A stretch of 64,000 nt of DNA, taken from the NCBI GenBank assembly GCA_020073165.1, contig JAIQFP010000010.1, positions 62,001-126,000 of the forward strand, written 5' to 3'. Below the pieces are notes generated by a model. That model searched no databases. It saw only the letters and a list, made by a program, of their open reading frames with translations, and had not been told where the DNA came from. Each line of letters opens with the position of its first letter. Positions within the stretch are counted from its first letter, which is position 1. A program made the position numbers and the translations under genes. Source of the stretch: Terriglobia bacterium. GTDB taxonomy: Bacteria > Acidobacteriota > Terriglobia > Terriglobales > Acidobacteriaceae. Below, one piece after another: positions 27,121 to 35,331 of this stretch.

Positions 27121-27197
<77 letters not shown>

Positions 27198-27512
27198 ATC
27201 TTCATTTCTTGCACCTCTAGCCCTTCGTGTAGGCAATTTCGTAGACTGCAGACGAAGCCACTGACCGTGCCAACACTCCTATTCGTTATTGGCGGACGGA
27301 TCTTCGACTTGGTTGCATTCCCCTGTGAGCGCTCTTCTTTCCGAAGCCAAAGCCCCACACCAGTACGTCAGGAGGTGTCAATGTCTAGCCCCGCGCTCAC
27401 GGCAGCCGCAGGAGTGGATTTCGCAGGGGAAGGTTCAGCGGCTGGCAGCGGCGCGGCGGAAGAAGGGGAGGGCTGTCGCCGCCAGCGGACCATGCTGTTG
27501 CACGGGGCTTCT
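27198..27512. other. Gene-poor stretch with a strong ribosome site
   Basis: AGGAGGTG (27371-27378) precedes ATG 27381, which opens a 93-codon plus-strand frame to 27662. The predicted product (starts MSSPALTAAAGVDFAG) is low-complexity and has no recognisable feature, and its second half is antisense to the 57-aa gene at 27513-27686. I do not call it a gene. Confidence 0.35.
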
Positions 27513-27686
27513 CTACAAGCAACGCTTGGGCGGTGTGCTTGTGATCGCGAGCTGCTTTTCCAGGCAGTCTTGCCAGTACGCACAGGTACGGCAACTCGGT
27601 TTGCGGGCCTTGCACGCCAGGCTCACGCCCAGCACGGCATAGAACGCGCCCACTGCGTATAGAGCCAACATGGAGGGCTCAAACAT
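27513..27686 (-). CDS. 57-aa single-pass membrane protein with Cys pair
   Basis: Starts at ATG 27686 with GGAGG about 8 nt upstream. One transmembrane helix (LALYAVGAFYAVLGVSLAC) is followed by a cytoplasmic or periplasmic tail RKPSCRTCAYWQDCLEKQ with three cysteines (CxxC plus C), which could bind a metal or heme. The composition is protein-like. Function unknown; it is an isolated gene between tRNA-Pro and the large Asp-box gene. Confidence 0.6.
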   Translation of the reverse strand: MFEPSMLALYAVGAFYAVLGVSLACKARKPSCRTCAYWQDCLEKQLAITSTPPKRCL

Positions 27687-27867
27687 GGCCGCCACCTCCG
27701 GCAACGCAACCCATCCTGCTCCCAATAAGCACCCCCGTCTGTGACCCAGGTCACACGCCGGTGTGGGCAACATCACCCAGCCTCCGCGCTCGGGAAAACA
27801 CGCCGGCCTTCGTGCCCGCGGTGGCCCGGATGATTTATGCTTACTTCCTTCCAGGAGGCGGAATCCC

Positions 27868-30800
27868 TTGAATGCCATTTGGCGTTTTGTGTCGTGGAGT
27901 CTGCTGGTTGTAGGTGCGACCGCACTCTGCTTCGCGCAAACCTTTGATCCCGGTCTTTATCAGGACATGCATTGGCGGATGATCGGACCCTTCCGCGCTG
28001 GCCGCACCGTGGCCATCAGCGGCGTGCCCGGCCAGCCCAATGTCTTCTTTATGGCGCCGAACAATGGCGGAGTCTGGAAGAGCACCGACTACGGGCGCAC
28101 CTGGGACCCGATCTTCGACGATCAGCCCACGGGTTCCATCGGTGCGCTTGCTGTTGCACCCTCCAATCCCGACATCGTCTATGTGGGCAGCGGAGAGGGC
28201 CTGCGACGGCCTGACCTTTCCACCGGCGACGGCATCTACAAGTCCAGCGACGGTGGCCGCAGCTGGCAGCATCTCGGATTGCGGGACGGACAGCAGATCG
28301 GAGCAATCCTTGTCGATCCCCACGATCCGAACCGCCTGTTCGTCGCAGTGGTGGGACATCCCTACGGTCCCAACGCGGAGCGAGGAGTCTTCCGTTCGCT
28401 GGATGGCGGCGTCACCTGGCAGAAAGTTCTCTACAAGGATGAAAATACCGGCGCCATCGATCTCGCTTTCGATCCCACGAATTCGCAGACAGTCTATGCC
28501 GTAATGTGGGCATCGCGCCGTCCGCCCTGGACCACCGGCAATTCTTATAGCGGGCCGGGCAGTGGGCTCTACAAGTCCACGGACGGCGGCGCCACCTGGC
28601 GGCAACTTACCAAAGGCCTGCCCACGTGGACGGAGCAGTTGGGGCGCATCGGATTGGGGGTTGCGCCCAGCGATGGCAATCGCATTTACGCGCTTGTGGA
28701 CTCACCCAAGCTCGGCGGACTCTATCGTTCTGACGACGCCGGCGAAAGCTGGGAGCGCATCACTGCTGACGAGCGCCTCTGGGGACGCGGCGATGACTTT
28801 GCCTGTGTTCGCGTCGATCCGAAAAACCGGGATACGCTGTACATCGCTAACATCTCGACCTATCGCTCGACCGACGCCGGAAAGACTTTCACCGCAATCA
28901 AGGGAGCACCGGGTGGGGACGACTATCACACCATCTGGATCAATCCGGAAAATCCGCAGATCATCGCGCTGGCCGTGGACCAGGGAGCCACCATCAGCGT
29001 GAACGGCGGGCAAACCTGGAGCTCGTGGTACAACCAGCCGACGGCGCAGTTCTACCACGTCATCACCGACAACCAGTTCCCCTATTGGGTGTATGGCGGG
29101 CAGCAGGAGAGCGGCAGCGTGGGTACCGCCAGCCGCAGTGATTTTGGCGAGATCACCTTTCGCGAGTGGTATCCGGTCGGAGTTGAGGAGTACGGCTACG
29201 TCGCGCCCGATCCGCTCGATCCCAACATGATTTATGGCGGCAAGGTGACGCGGTACAACCGCGTGACCGGCCAGACCCAGGATGTTTCTCCGGTCGTCTT
29301 GCGCACCGGGCAATACCGCTTCAACCGTACCGCGCCGCTGATTTTTTCTGCCGCCGACCCGCACCTCCTGTACCTGGGTTCGAATGTCCTGTTCAAGACC
29401 AGCGATGGCGGTAACAGCTGGCAGATCATCAGCCCCGATCTGACCCGTGAAGATCCCGCCGTGCCGCCCAGCCTCGGCGTGTTTGTCGAATCCGATCCGG
29501 CGAAAGGGAAGCATCGTGGCGTGATCTATTCCATCGCTCCATCGCCCAAAGATGTGAACTTGATCTGGGCCGGTACCGACGATGGTTTCATCCAGGTGAC
29601 GCGCGACGGCGGAAGAACCTGGCAGAACGTGACCCCTCCGGAATTGACGCCCTGGAGCAAGCTGGCCCAGATGGATGCCTCGCACTTCGATACCGCCACC
29701 GCGTACGCCGCGGTAAACCGCTTCCGCGTGGACGATCTTCATCCCTACATTTACCGCACCCATGATGGCGGGAAGACCTGGCAGAAAATCGTCAATGGCC
29801 TCCCTGACGATCCCGTTAACACAGTGCGAGAAGATCCCGAACGCAAAGGGTTGCTCTTTGCCGGCAGCGAACGCAGCGTGTATGTCTCCTTCGATGACGG
29901 TGACCACTGGCAGTCATTGCGACTCAACCTGCCTGCAACCTCCATTCGCGACCTGGTCGTCCATCAGGACGACATCGTGGTCGGGACGCACGGCCGCTCC
30001 TTCTGGATTCTGGACAACATCACGCCCTTGCGCCAGCTCAGCGCCAGCGTGTCCGAGTCTGACGCCTATCTATTTGCTCCTCAATTGACCTATCGGGTGC
30101 GGCGCAACAACAACACCGATACTCCGTTGCCGCCGGAAGAACCCGCCGGGCAGAATCCGCCGGACGGCGCCATGCTCGACTATTTCCTCAAGTCCGCGGC
30201 TTCCAGTCCGGTGACCCTAGAAATCTCCGACGCGTCCGGCAAACTGGTGCGGCGCTTCTCCCGCGCGGACAAGCCCGAGCCGGTCGATGCCAAAGAACTG
30301 AACATACCCACCTACTGGATTCGTCCACCGCGAGTTTTGTCCACCGAACCCGGCATGCATCGCTTCGTCTGGGACCTGCATTACCCGCCGCCGGATTCGC
30401 TCGACCACGAGTATCCAATTTCCGCCATCTATCGCGACACTCCGCGCTACCCGCTTGGTCCTGGCGTGCTTCCGGGTCGATACACCGTGAAGCTTACGGT
30501 CAACGGCCGCAGCTACAATCAGCCATTGACTATCAAGATGGACCCGCGAGTGAAGACCTCGCAGGAGGGCCTGCGACAGCAGTTCGAACTGGAATCCAAA
30601 ATAACTGAAGCCATGAGCCACGACTACAAGACGCTGCAACAAGTCAAAGGCCTGCGTCAGCAATTGAAAACGTTGAAAGATAAGGGCGGAAAAGTGCCTT
30701 TAGCGGAAGCGATCGCCGCGCTGGACAAGAAAGCGGCGGATCTCGAAGGTGTCGAAGGGGGTTACAGCGCGCGCTTCCTGAGCACGCCCGAAGGCCGGAG

Positions 30801-31071
30801 CTTGTCGCGTCTGAATGAAGGGCTCTACACCTTGCTGGGCGCCGTCGACGGCGCTGACATCGAACCCACCTCTCAGCAGGTCGCTACCTTCAACGAGGTG
30901 AATAAGGCCCTCGATCAGCAGTTGACCCGATGGCAGGAGATCAGGACCAAGGACGTGCCGGCGCTGAACCTGAAACTCCGCGATGCCGGTTTACAGCCGC
31001 TGAATCCGGAGTCAGCTGCGATCATGGAAGAAGTGTTCCGTCCCACGGAGAAGGCAGCTGGGGAGGATTAG
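27868..31071 (+). CDS. Secreted VPS10/sortilin-like Asp-box beta-propeller protein
   Basis: The start is TTG 27868 with AGGAGG (27853-27858) 9 nt upstream; it places a signal peptide (FVSWSLLVVGATALCFAQ) at the N-terminus. The 1067-residue product carries about eleven Asp-box (SxDxGxTW) repeats, for example STDYGRTWDP, SSDGGRSWQH, STDGGATWRQ, SDDAGESWER, TRDGGRTWQN and THDGGKTWQK. They fill two propeller blocks across residues ~50-720, as in GH74/VPS10-like proteins. A beta-sandwich region and a C-terminal helical bundle (HDYKTLQQVKGLRQQLKTL) follow. The family is common in Acidobacteria and Bacteroidota. Annotated 'glycosyl hydrolase' relatives mostly lack proven activity, so a binding or peptidase-associated role is equally possible. 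Confidence 0.92.
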   Translation: MNAIWRFVSWSLLVVGATALCFAQTFDPGLYQDMHWRMIGPFRAGRTVAISGVPGQPNVFFMAPNNGGVWKSTDYGRTWDPIFDDQPTGSIGALAVAPSNPDIVYVGSGEGLRRPDLSTGDGIYKSSDGGRSWQHLGLRDGQQIGAILVDPHDPNRLFVAVVGHPYGPNAERGVFRSLDGGVTWQKVLYKDENTGAIDLAFDPTNSQTVYAVMWASRRPPWTTGNSYSGPGSGLYKSTDGGATWRQLTKGLPTWTEQLGRIGLGVAPSDGNRIYALVDSPKLGGLYRSDDAGESWERITADERLWGRGDDFACVRVDPKNRDTLYIANISTYRSTDAGKTFTAIKGAPGGDDYHTIWINPENPQIIALAVDQGATISVNGGQTWSSWYNQPTAQFYHVITDNQFPYWVYGGQQESGSVGTASRSDFGEITFREWYPVGVEEYGYVAPDPLDPNMIYGGKVTRYNRVTGQTQDVSPVVLRTGQYRFNRTAPLIFSAADPHLLYLGSNVLFKTSDGGNSWQIISPDLTREDPAVPPSLGVFVESDPAKGKHRGVIYSIAPSPKDVNLIWAGTDDGFIQVTRDGGRTWQNVTPPELTPWSKLAQMDASHFDTATAYAAVNRFRVDDLHPYIYRTHDGGKTWQKIVNGLPDDPVNTVREDPERKGLLFAGSERSVYVSFDDGDHWQSLRLNLPATSIRDLVVHQDDIVVGTHGRSFWILDNITPLRQLSASVSESDAYLFAPQLTYRVRRNNNTDTPLPPEEPAGQNPPDGAMLDYFLKSAASSPVTLEISDASGKLVRRFSRADKPEPVDAKELNIPTYWIRPPRVLSTEPGMHRFVWDLHYPPPDSLDHEYPISAIYRDTPRYPLGPGVLPGRYTVKLTVNGRSYNQPLTIKMDPRVKTSQEGLRQQFELESKITEAMSHDYKTLQQVKGLRQQLKTLKDKGGKVPLAEAIAALDKKAADLEGVEGGYSARFLSTPEGRSLSRLNEGLYTLLGAVDGADIEPTSQQVATFNEVNKALDQQLTRWQEIRTKDVPALNLKLRDAGLQPLNPESAAIMEEVFRPTEKAAGED

Positions 31072-31078
31072 CCGTAGC

Positions 31079-31095
31079 GCCGGCGTCCCGCCGGC
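31079..31095. repeat. GCCGGCG-tcc-CGCCGGC hairpin repeat
   Basis: A perfect 7-bp stem with a 3-nt loop lies just after the stop of the Asp-box gene, in the core context AGCGCCGGCGTCCCGCCGGC. It has no T-run. This sequence type is a well-known dispersed repeat in many high-GC environmental genomes (from memory). Between two convergent genes it could act as a weak bidirectional terminator or mRNA-end stabiliser. Confidence 0.6.
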
Positions 31096-31125
31096 AACCG
31101 TAGAGAGAATGAGGAGACTGCTATC

Positions 31126-31287
31126 CTACGCCGATTTCTTCTCGTGCTTGCGCAGGATGGCGTAGGTGGCATCCTCGATTTGCGATAGAACGGTATCGGT
31201 CCGCGGTTGCGAGCGCCGATCGTCTTCTTTGGCGTTCTGTGGATCGCGGCGTTTGAGGGCGTGGGCCGAATCGTGCGAGCTCTCCAT
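31126..31287 (-). CDS. 53-aa small charged protein
   Basis: Starts at ATG 31287 behind GGGAGAAAAC. The product begins MESSHDSAHALKRRD, is polar in the first 30 residues, and ends with a helix SQIEDATYAILRKHEKKSA. The N-terminal half is probably disordered. No family was recognised. Composition, ribosome site and an isolated intergenic position support a real gene. It ends 31 bp from the dispersed hairpin. Confidence 0.55.
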   Translation of the reverse strand: MESSHDSAHALKRRDPQNAKEDDRRSQPRTDTVLSQIEDATYAILRKHEKKSA

Positions 31288-31383
31288 GTTTTCTCCCGGA
31301 GGACCTGGCTAACCGCAGCTCGAGCCGAAACATCGCATTATCGCGTTACTTTTCCCCCGGCGGAATTGTATGGCTTGATTCCT

Positions 31384-32220
31384 CTACTTCTCCCGCTCCC
31401 GTAGGTATCGCTGCAGGGCATCCTGCCAGGTCGGCATCGTGATGCCGTACTTCTCCAGACTGCTGTCAGACAGTACCGAATATTTGGGGCGTTCCGCAGG
31501 CCGCACGAACTTGGCGCTGGTGGTGGGATGCACTACGGTGTTCAATCCCGCGCCGCGCACTATCTCCCGCGCAAAATCGAACCACGAACACTCGCCACGA
31601 TTGGTCGCATGCACGATGCCCTCGGCACTGCGATGGCAGAGTTGGACAATCGCCCGCGCCAGGTCAGGCGCGTAAGTTGGAGATCCTCGTTGATCGTCAA
31701 CTACGTCGATCTCCGGCCGGGTGGCGGCCAGTTTCAGAATCGTGTCCGGAAAGCATCGGCCTCCCATTCCGAACAGCCACGACGTCCGCGCGATGCAGCA
31801 GTTCGGCAGAACTTCGCTGATCTGGATTTCCGCCTCTGCCTTCGACCTTCCGTAAACACTGCGGGGAGCACGCGCGTCGTTCGTTTCATACGGCGTCGAT
31901 TTTGTGCCGTCGAAGACATAGTCGGTGCTGAGAAAGAGGAGGCGCGAACCGGATTGCTTCGCCGCTCGCGCCACATTCACGGCCCCGTGGCAGTTCACCT
32001 CGAAGGCCAAGTCGCGGTTCGCCTCGCACCCGTCGACGTCCGTGTAGGCCGCGGCCAGCACGATCCAATCCGGCTGGCTCTGCTGCAGCACTTCGATCAC
32101 GCGCCGGGAATCGCGAATGTCCGCATCTTTGGAACCGAGTCCGACCACCTCATCGCCATTCCAAGCCCGCATCAATGCCTTACCCAGCAGGCCAGTGGCG
32201 CCAAAGATGGTGACTCGCAT
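31384..32220 (-). CDS. rfbD: dTDP-4-dehydrorhamnose reductase
   Basis: A 278-residue extended SDR; GATGLLGKAL is the NADPH-binding loop and VYGRSKAEAE contains the catalytic Tyr-x3-Lys. It makes the last step to dTDP-L-rhamnose, reducing dTDP-4-dehydro-rhamnose. Last gene of the rmlBACD operon, 14 bp after rfbC. The pathway supplies rhamnose to the exopolysaccharide locus encoded just upstream on the same strand. Confidence 0.95.
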   Translation of the reverse strand: MRVTIFGATGLLGKALMRAWNGDEVVGLGSKDADIRDSRRVIEVLQQSQPDWIVLAAAYTDVDGCEANRDLAFEVNCHGAVNVARAAKQSGSRLLFLSTDYVFDGTKSTPYETNDARAPRSVYGRSKAEAEIQISEVLPNCCIARTSWLFGMGGRCFPDTILKLAATRPEIDVVDDQRGSPTYAPDLARAIVQLCHRSAEGIVHATNRGECSWFDFAREIVRGAGLNTVVHPTTSAKFVRPAERPKYSVLSDSSLEKYGITMPTWQDALQRYLREREK

Positions 32221-32234
32221 GCGCTCCTGAGGTC

Positions 32235-32777
32235 CTATTCGTAGACTTCGGCTTTTGTGAAGAGAGTGCCGGCGCGGTCCTTCGCCGAGATGATCGGCTC
32301 GCTATCCAATTGCCAATCAATCTTCAGATCGGGATCGTTCCAGGCCAGGGTCTTTTCGAACTCGGGGAAGTAGAAGTCGGTGGCCTTGTAGAGCACATGC
32401 GCACCCTCGGAAATGATACGGAATCCATGTGCAAATCCGGTGGGGATCCAGACCATTCGCTGGTTCTCGCCGGAGAGCCGTACTCCTTCCCAGTGCCCGA
32501 ACGTCGGTGACTTGCGACGCAGGTCTACCGCCACATCCAGAATCTCTCCCACCACGACGCGCACCAGCTTGCCCTGCGGACGCTGCACCTGGTAGTGCAG
32601 GCCACGCACTACATTGTGTGCGGAGAACGAGTGATTGTCCTGCACGAACTGTTCCTCGATGCCAATCTCCGCCATAGTTCGCTGGTTGTAGCTCTCCAGG
32701 AAGAATCCGCGATCGTCGCCGAAAACCCTGGGTTCGAGAATGAGCATTCCCGCCAGCGAGGTTTGCGTGACTTTCAT
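32235..32777 (-). CDS. rfbC: dTDP-4-dehydrorhamnose 3,5-epimerase
   Basis: The start is placed at ATG 32777 (MKVTQTSLAG), where family homology begins; the 180-residue length is then typical. The cupin fold shows FGDDRGFFLESYN, the catalytic His in VRGLHYQVQRPQGKLVRV, and WIPTGFAHGF. It epimerises C3 and C5 of dTDP-4-dehydro-6-deoxyglucose. Third gene of the operon, 30 bp after rfbA. Confidence 0.95.
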   Translation of the reverse strand: MKVTQTSLAGMLILEPRVFGDDRGFFLESYNQRTMAEIGIEEQFVQDNHSFSAHNVVRGLHYQVQRPQGKLVRVVVGEILDVAVDLRRKSPTFGHWEGVRLSGENQRMVWIPTGFAHGFRIISEGAHVLYKATDFYFPEFEKTLAWNDPDLKIDWQLDSEPIISAKDRAGTLFTKAEVYE

Positions 32778-32807
32778 GACTGCGCCACCTGCTTGCCCGG
32801 CCGCCAC

Positions 32808-33716
32808 TCAGAATATCCTTTCGCGAAGAAGCTGCAGCAGGTACGTCCCGTAGCTGTTGATCTTCATGGAGTTCCCGATCGCTTCCAGTTGTTCCGCGCT
32901 GATGTACCCGTAGCGGAATGCGATCTCCTCCGGGCAGGCGACCATCAGGCCCTGCCGCCGCTCAATCGTCTGAATAAACAGCGCTGCTTCCATCATCGCT
33001 TCGTGCGTGCCGGTGTCGAGCCACGCCATGCCCCGGCCCATCACCACCACTTCCAACTGGCCGCGCTCCAGGTAGGCTCTGTTTACATCCGTGATCTCCA
33101 GTTCGCCACGGGCCGACGGCTTCAGCGACTTGGCGATCTTCACAACGTCATTGTCGTAAAAATAAAGACCGGTCACCGCGTAGCGGGACTTCGGTTGCTT
33201 GGGCTTCTCCTCCAGGCGTAGCGCCTTGCCGGCGGCATCGAACTCTACTACGCCGTATCGCTCCGGATCATGCACCGGATAGGCGAAGATCTGCGCTCCC
33301 TTGGTTTTGTGTGTGGCTTGGAGCAGATCCCTGGCGAAATCGTGACCGTAAAAAATGTTGTCTCCCAGCACCAGCGCGCAGCAACTAGAGCCGACGAACT
33401 TCTCGCCCACCAGGAAAGCCTGCGCAATCCCGCCCGGCTTGTCCTGCACTGCGTACTGGAACCGCAGCCCCAGGCGCGATCCATCTCCCAGCAACTGTTC
33501 GAACCTTGGAGTGTCTTCGGGCGTGGAAATCACCAGGATGTCTCGAATGCCCGCCAGCATGAGCGTTGAGAGTGGGTAGTAGACCATCGGTTTGTCGTAT
33601 ATCGGCAGCAGGCTCTTGCCCACGGCGTGGGTCGCCGGATAGAGCCGCGTCCCCGATCCGCCCGCCAGGATGATTCCTTTGTACCGCGATGCTTGCTGCG
33701 CGGTCTGCTTCGCCAT
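32808..33716 (-). CDS. rfbA: Glucose-1-phosphate thymidylyltransferase
   Basis: A 302-residue nucleotidyltransferase. [16 protein letters not shown] is the nucleotide-binding loop; [28 protein letters not shown] and [10 protein letters not shown] are RmlA signatures. It makes dTDP-glucose from dTTP and Glc-1-P and is usually feedback-inhibited by dTDP-rhamnose. The N-terminus has ~10 extra residues. Second gene of the operon, 39 bp after rfbB. Confidence 0.96.
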   Translation of the reverse strand: MAKQTAQQASRYKGIILAGGSGTRLYPATHAVGKSLLPIYDKPMVYYPLSTLMLAGIRDILVISTPEDTPRFEQLLGDGSRLGLRFQYAVQDKPGGIAQAFLVGEKFVGSSCCALVLGDNIFYGHDFARDLLQATHKTKGAQIFAYPVHDPERYGVVEFDAAGKALRLEEKPKQPKSRYAVTGLYFYDNDVVKIAKSLKPSARGELEITDVNRAYLERGQLEVVVMGRGMAWLDTGTHEAMMEAALFIQTIERRQGLMVACPEEIAFRYGYISAEQLEAIGNSMKINSYGTYLLQLLRERIF

Positions 33717-33755
33717 TCAGGCTCCTCGAGACTTGTCGATTTTGCCGGAAGTCTG

Positions 33756-34823
33756 CTATGTCGAGTAGTGGTTGGCAATCCACTGCCGGTAGTTGCCGTC
33801 TGTAACTTCTTTCACCCAGTCCTCGTGGTGCAAGTACCAATCGATCGTTTTCCGAATCCCGCTCTCAAAAGTCTCGCGCGGCTTCCACCCCAGTTCGCGC
33901 TCGATCTTGCGCGCGTCCATGGCATAACGGCGGTCGTGGCCGGGACGGTCCTTCACGAAACTAATGAGTTTTCGATGCGGTACCACGGGATCGTCAGGGC
34001 AAAGTTCGTCCAGCGTCGAACAGAGCGTCTCCACGACCTCAAGATTCCGTTTCTCGTTCCAGCCACCGATGTTATACGTTTCTCCTACTCGGCCGCGCGC
34101 CAGCACGGCGCGCACCGCCTCGCAGTGATCCCCCACGAACAGCCAGTCCCGAACATTCTGGCCGTCCCCATACACGGGCAGGGGTTTACCGGCGCGCGCG
34201 TTCAGGATCATCAGTGGAATCAGCTTTTCCGGAAACTGGTACGGGCCGTAATTATTGGAGCAGTTGGTGGTCAGCGTGGGCAGGCCGTAAGTGTGATGAT
34301 AGGCGCGCACCAGGTGGTCGGAAGCTGCCTTGGAGGCCGAATACGGGCTGTTCGGAGCATACGGCGTGGATTCACAAAACGGCGGATCATTCGGGGCCAG
34401 CGATCCGTAGACTTCGTCAGTGGAGACATGGAGAAAGCGGAACGCCTGCCGATCGCTTTCCGACAATGCCGTCCAATGCGCCCGTGCCGCCTCGAGCAAA
34501 CAGAAAGTTCCGTTCACGTTGGTACGAATGAAGTCATCCGGACCGTGAATGGAGCGGTCCACGTGACTCTCTGCCGCGAAATGCACCACCGCGCGCGGCT
34601 GGTGACGCTCGAATACGCTGCGCACCAAGTCCTGGTCACACACATCGCCATGCACAAAGCAATAGCGCGGATCAGATGAAACCCGCTCCAGGTTCCGCAG
34701 ATTGCCCGCGTAGGTGAGTTTGTCGAGATTGACCACCCTGGCGGTTTCCTGCGCCATCCATTGCAGGATGAAGTTCGAGCCGATGAAGCCGGCCCCTCCG
34801 GTAACCAGGATGGTTTGTTCCAT
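33756..34823 (-). CDS. rfbB: dTDP-glucose 4,6-dehydratase
   Basis: A 355-residue extended [15 protein letters not shown] binds NAD+, [11 protein letters not shown] holds the catalytic Thr-Asp-Glu, and [13 protein letters not shown] has Tyr-x3-Lys. It makes dTDP-4-dehydro-6-deoxyglucose. The ATG at 34823 is chosen; an in-frame TTG at 34829 is possible and sits 11 nt after a GGAG. The start region lies inside a predicted inverted-repeat structure (see 34827-34873), which may regulate translation of the whole rml operon. Confidence 0.95.
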   Translation of the reverse strand: MEQTILVTGGAGFIGSNFILQWMAQETARVVNLDKLTYAGNLRNLERVSSDPRYCFVHGDVCDQDLVRSVFERHQPRAVVHFAAESHVDRSIHGPDDFIRTNVNGTFCLLEAARAHWTALSESDRQAFRFLHVSTDEVYGSLAPNDPPFCESTPYAPNSPYSASKAASDHLVRAYHHTYGLPTLTTNCSNNYGPYQFPEKLIPLMILNARAGKPLPVYGDGQNVRDWLFVGDHCEAVRAVLARGRVGETYNIGGWNEKRNLEVVETLCSTLDELCPDDPVVPHRKLISFVKDRPGHDRRYAMDARKIERELGWKPRETFESGIRKTIDWYLHHEDWVKEVTDGNYRQWIANHYST

Positions 34824-34826
34824 GGG

Positions 34827-34873
34827 CAATTGCGGTCTTGCTCCGAGTCGGGCTTACAGCCCGACCGCAATTG
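34827..34873 (-). promoter_or_regulatory. Structured leader of the rml operon (nested hairpins at the start codon)
   Basis: Two competing structures can form in the leader. One is an 11-bp perfect pairing of CAATTGCGGTC (34827-34837) with GACCGCAATTG (34863-34873), which ends only 3 nt before the rfbB ATG. The other is an inner 8-bp hairpin GTCGGGCT-tac-AGCCCGAC (34847-34865 with 3-nt loop), overlapping the first by 3 nt. The only GGAG-like ribosome site (34841-34844 on the opposite strand) sits in the loop of the long pairing. It could gate translation, or be a dispersed repeat by chance. Confidence 0.5.
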
Positions 34874-34905
34874 TAATAAAAAGGGCGGGAATGTTCTTCC
34901 CGCCC
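34874..34905 (-). terminator. Intrinsic terminator ahead of the rml operon
   Basis: GGGCGGGAA (34883-34891) pairs perfectly with TTCCCGCCC (34897-34905) around a 5-nt loop. On the minus strand it is followed by TTTTTATTA, a good T-run. Reading toward rfbB, it either ends transcription coming from the beta-helix gene or acts as an attenuator in the rml leader. Confidence 0.8.
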
Positions 34906-34930
34906 CAAGAAATTAGCAGTGGGCTGTTTT

Positions 34931-35017
34931 ATGGAGGTCGGCCTCACCGATCACGCTTGGAGTTTGGAGGAATTGATGGGAATATTAAATATGGCGACGA
35001 ATAAAGCAGCGGCATGA
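34931..35017 (+). pseudogene. 28-codon fragment with IS1-like tail motif
   Basis: The short frame encodes MEVGLTDHAWSLEELMG and stops at 35017, overlapping the next ATG (ATGA). GLTDHxWSLEEL resembles the C-terminal end of IS1-family and related transposases (from memory). It has a GGAGG-like region only downstream. Most likely a relic fragment; it could also be a coupled leader peptide. Confidence 0.35.
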
Positions 35018-35226
35018 CGGAATCTCAAATAGATCGCATCCGAAAGGCGGAAGAGGCTGTGCGGGAGCTAGTCACAGTTGCTGCACAAATACGACAAGAA
35101 GCCGACAAGCTGCCGGTAGAGGATCCCGCTCTGCGCAAGGAATTATTGGAAACTGCCGAGGGGTTTGAGACACAGGCCCAGGATTTAAGGAATGCCCTTC
35201 GAGAGTGGAGAGAAGACATTCACTGA
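35014..35226 (+). CDS. 70-aa coiled-coil protein, function unknown
   Basis: A charged helical protein (RIRKAEEAVRELVTVAAQIR, LLETAEGFETQAQDLRNAL), predicted to form a helical hairpin or coiled coil. GC content is lower than in the neighbours. The ATG overlaps the upstream 28-codon frame. It lies alone on the plus strand between two minus-strand sugar operons and inside a pair of imperfect inverted repeats, so it may have come with a small element. Confidence 0.5.
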   Translation: MTESQIDRIRKAEEAVRELVTVAAQIRQEADKLPVEDPALRKELLETAEGFETQAQDLRNALREWREDIH

Positions 35227-35331
35227 ATTAAAAAAAGCCCACTACCCAAGAATTCCGGAGCGGAAGCAGCGGCTGGCGGGTGCCAGAAGATCAGGCCAGG
35301 CTTGGACGTCTCGTGTTTCCCGGCTGACCGC

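Noticed and set aside
27381-27662. 93-codon plus-strand gene with strong ribosome site
   Set aside because: Low-complexity product with no recognisable feature, overlapping a better gene candidate on the other strand; kept only as an observation.
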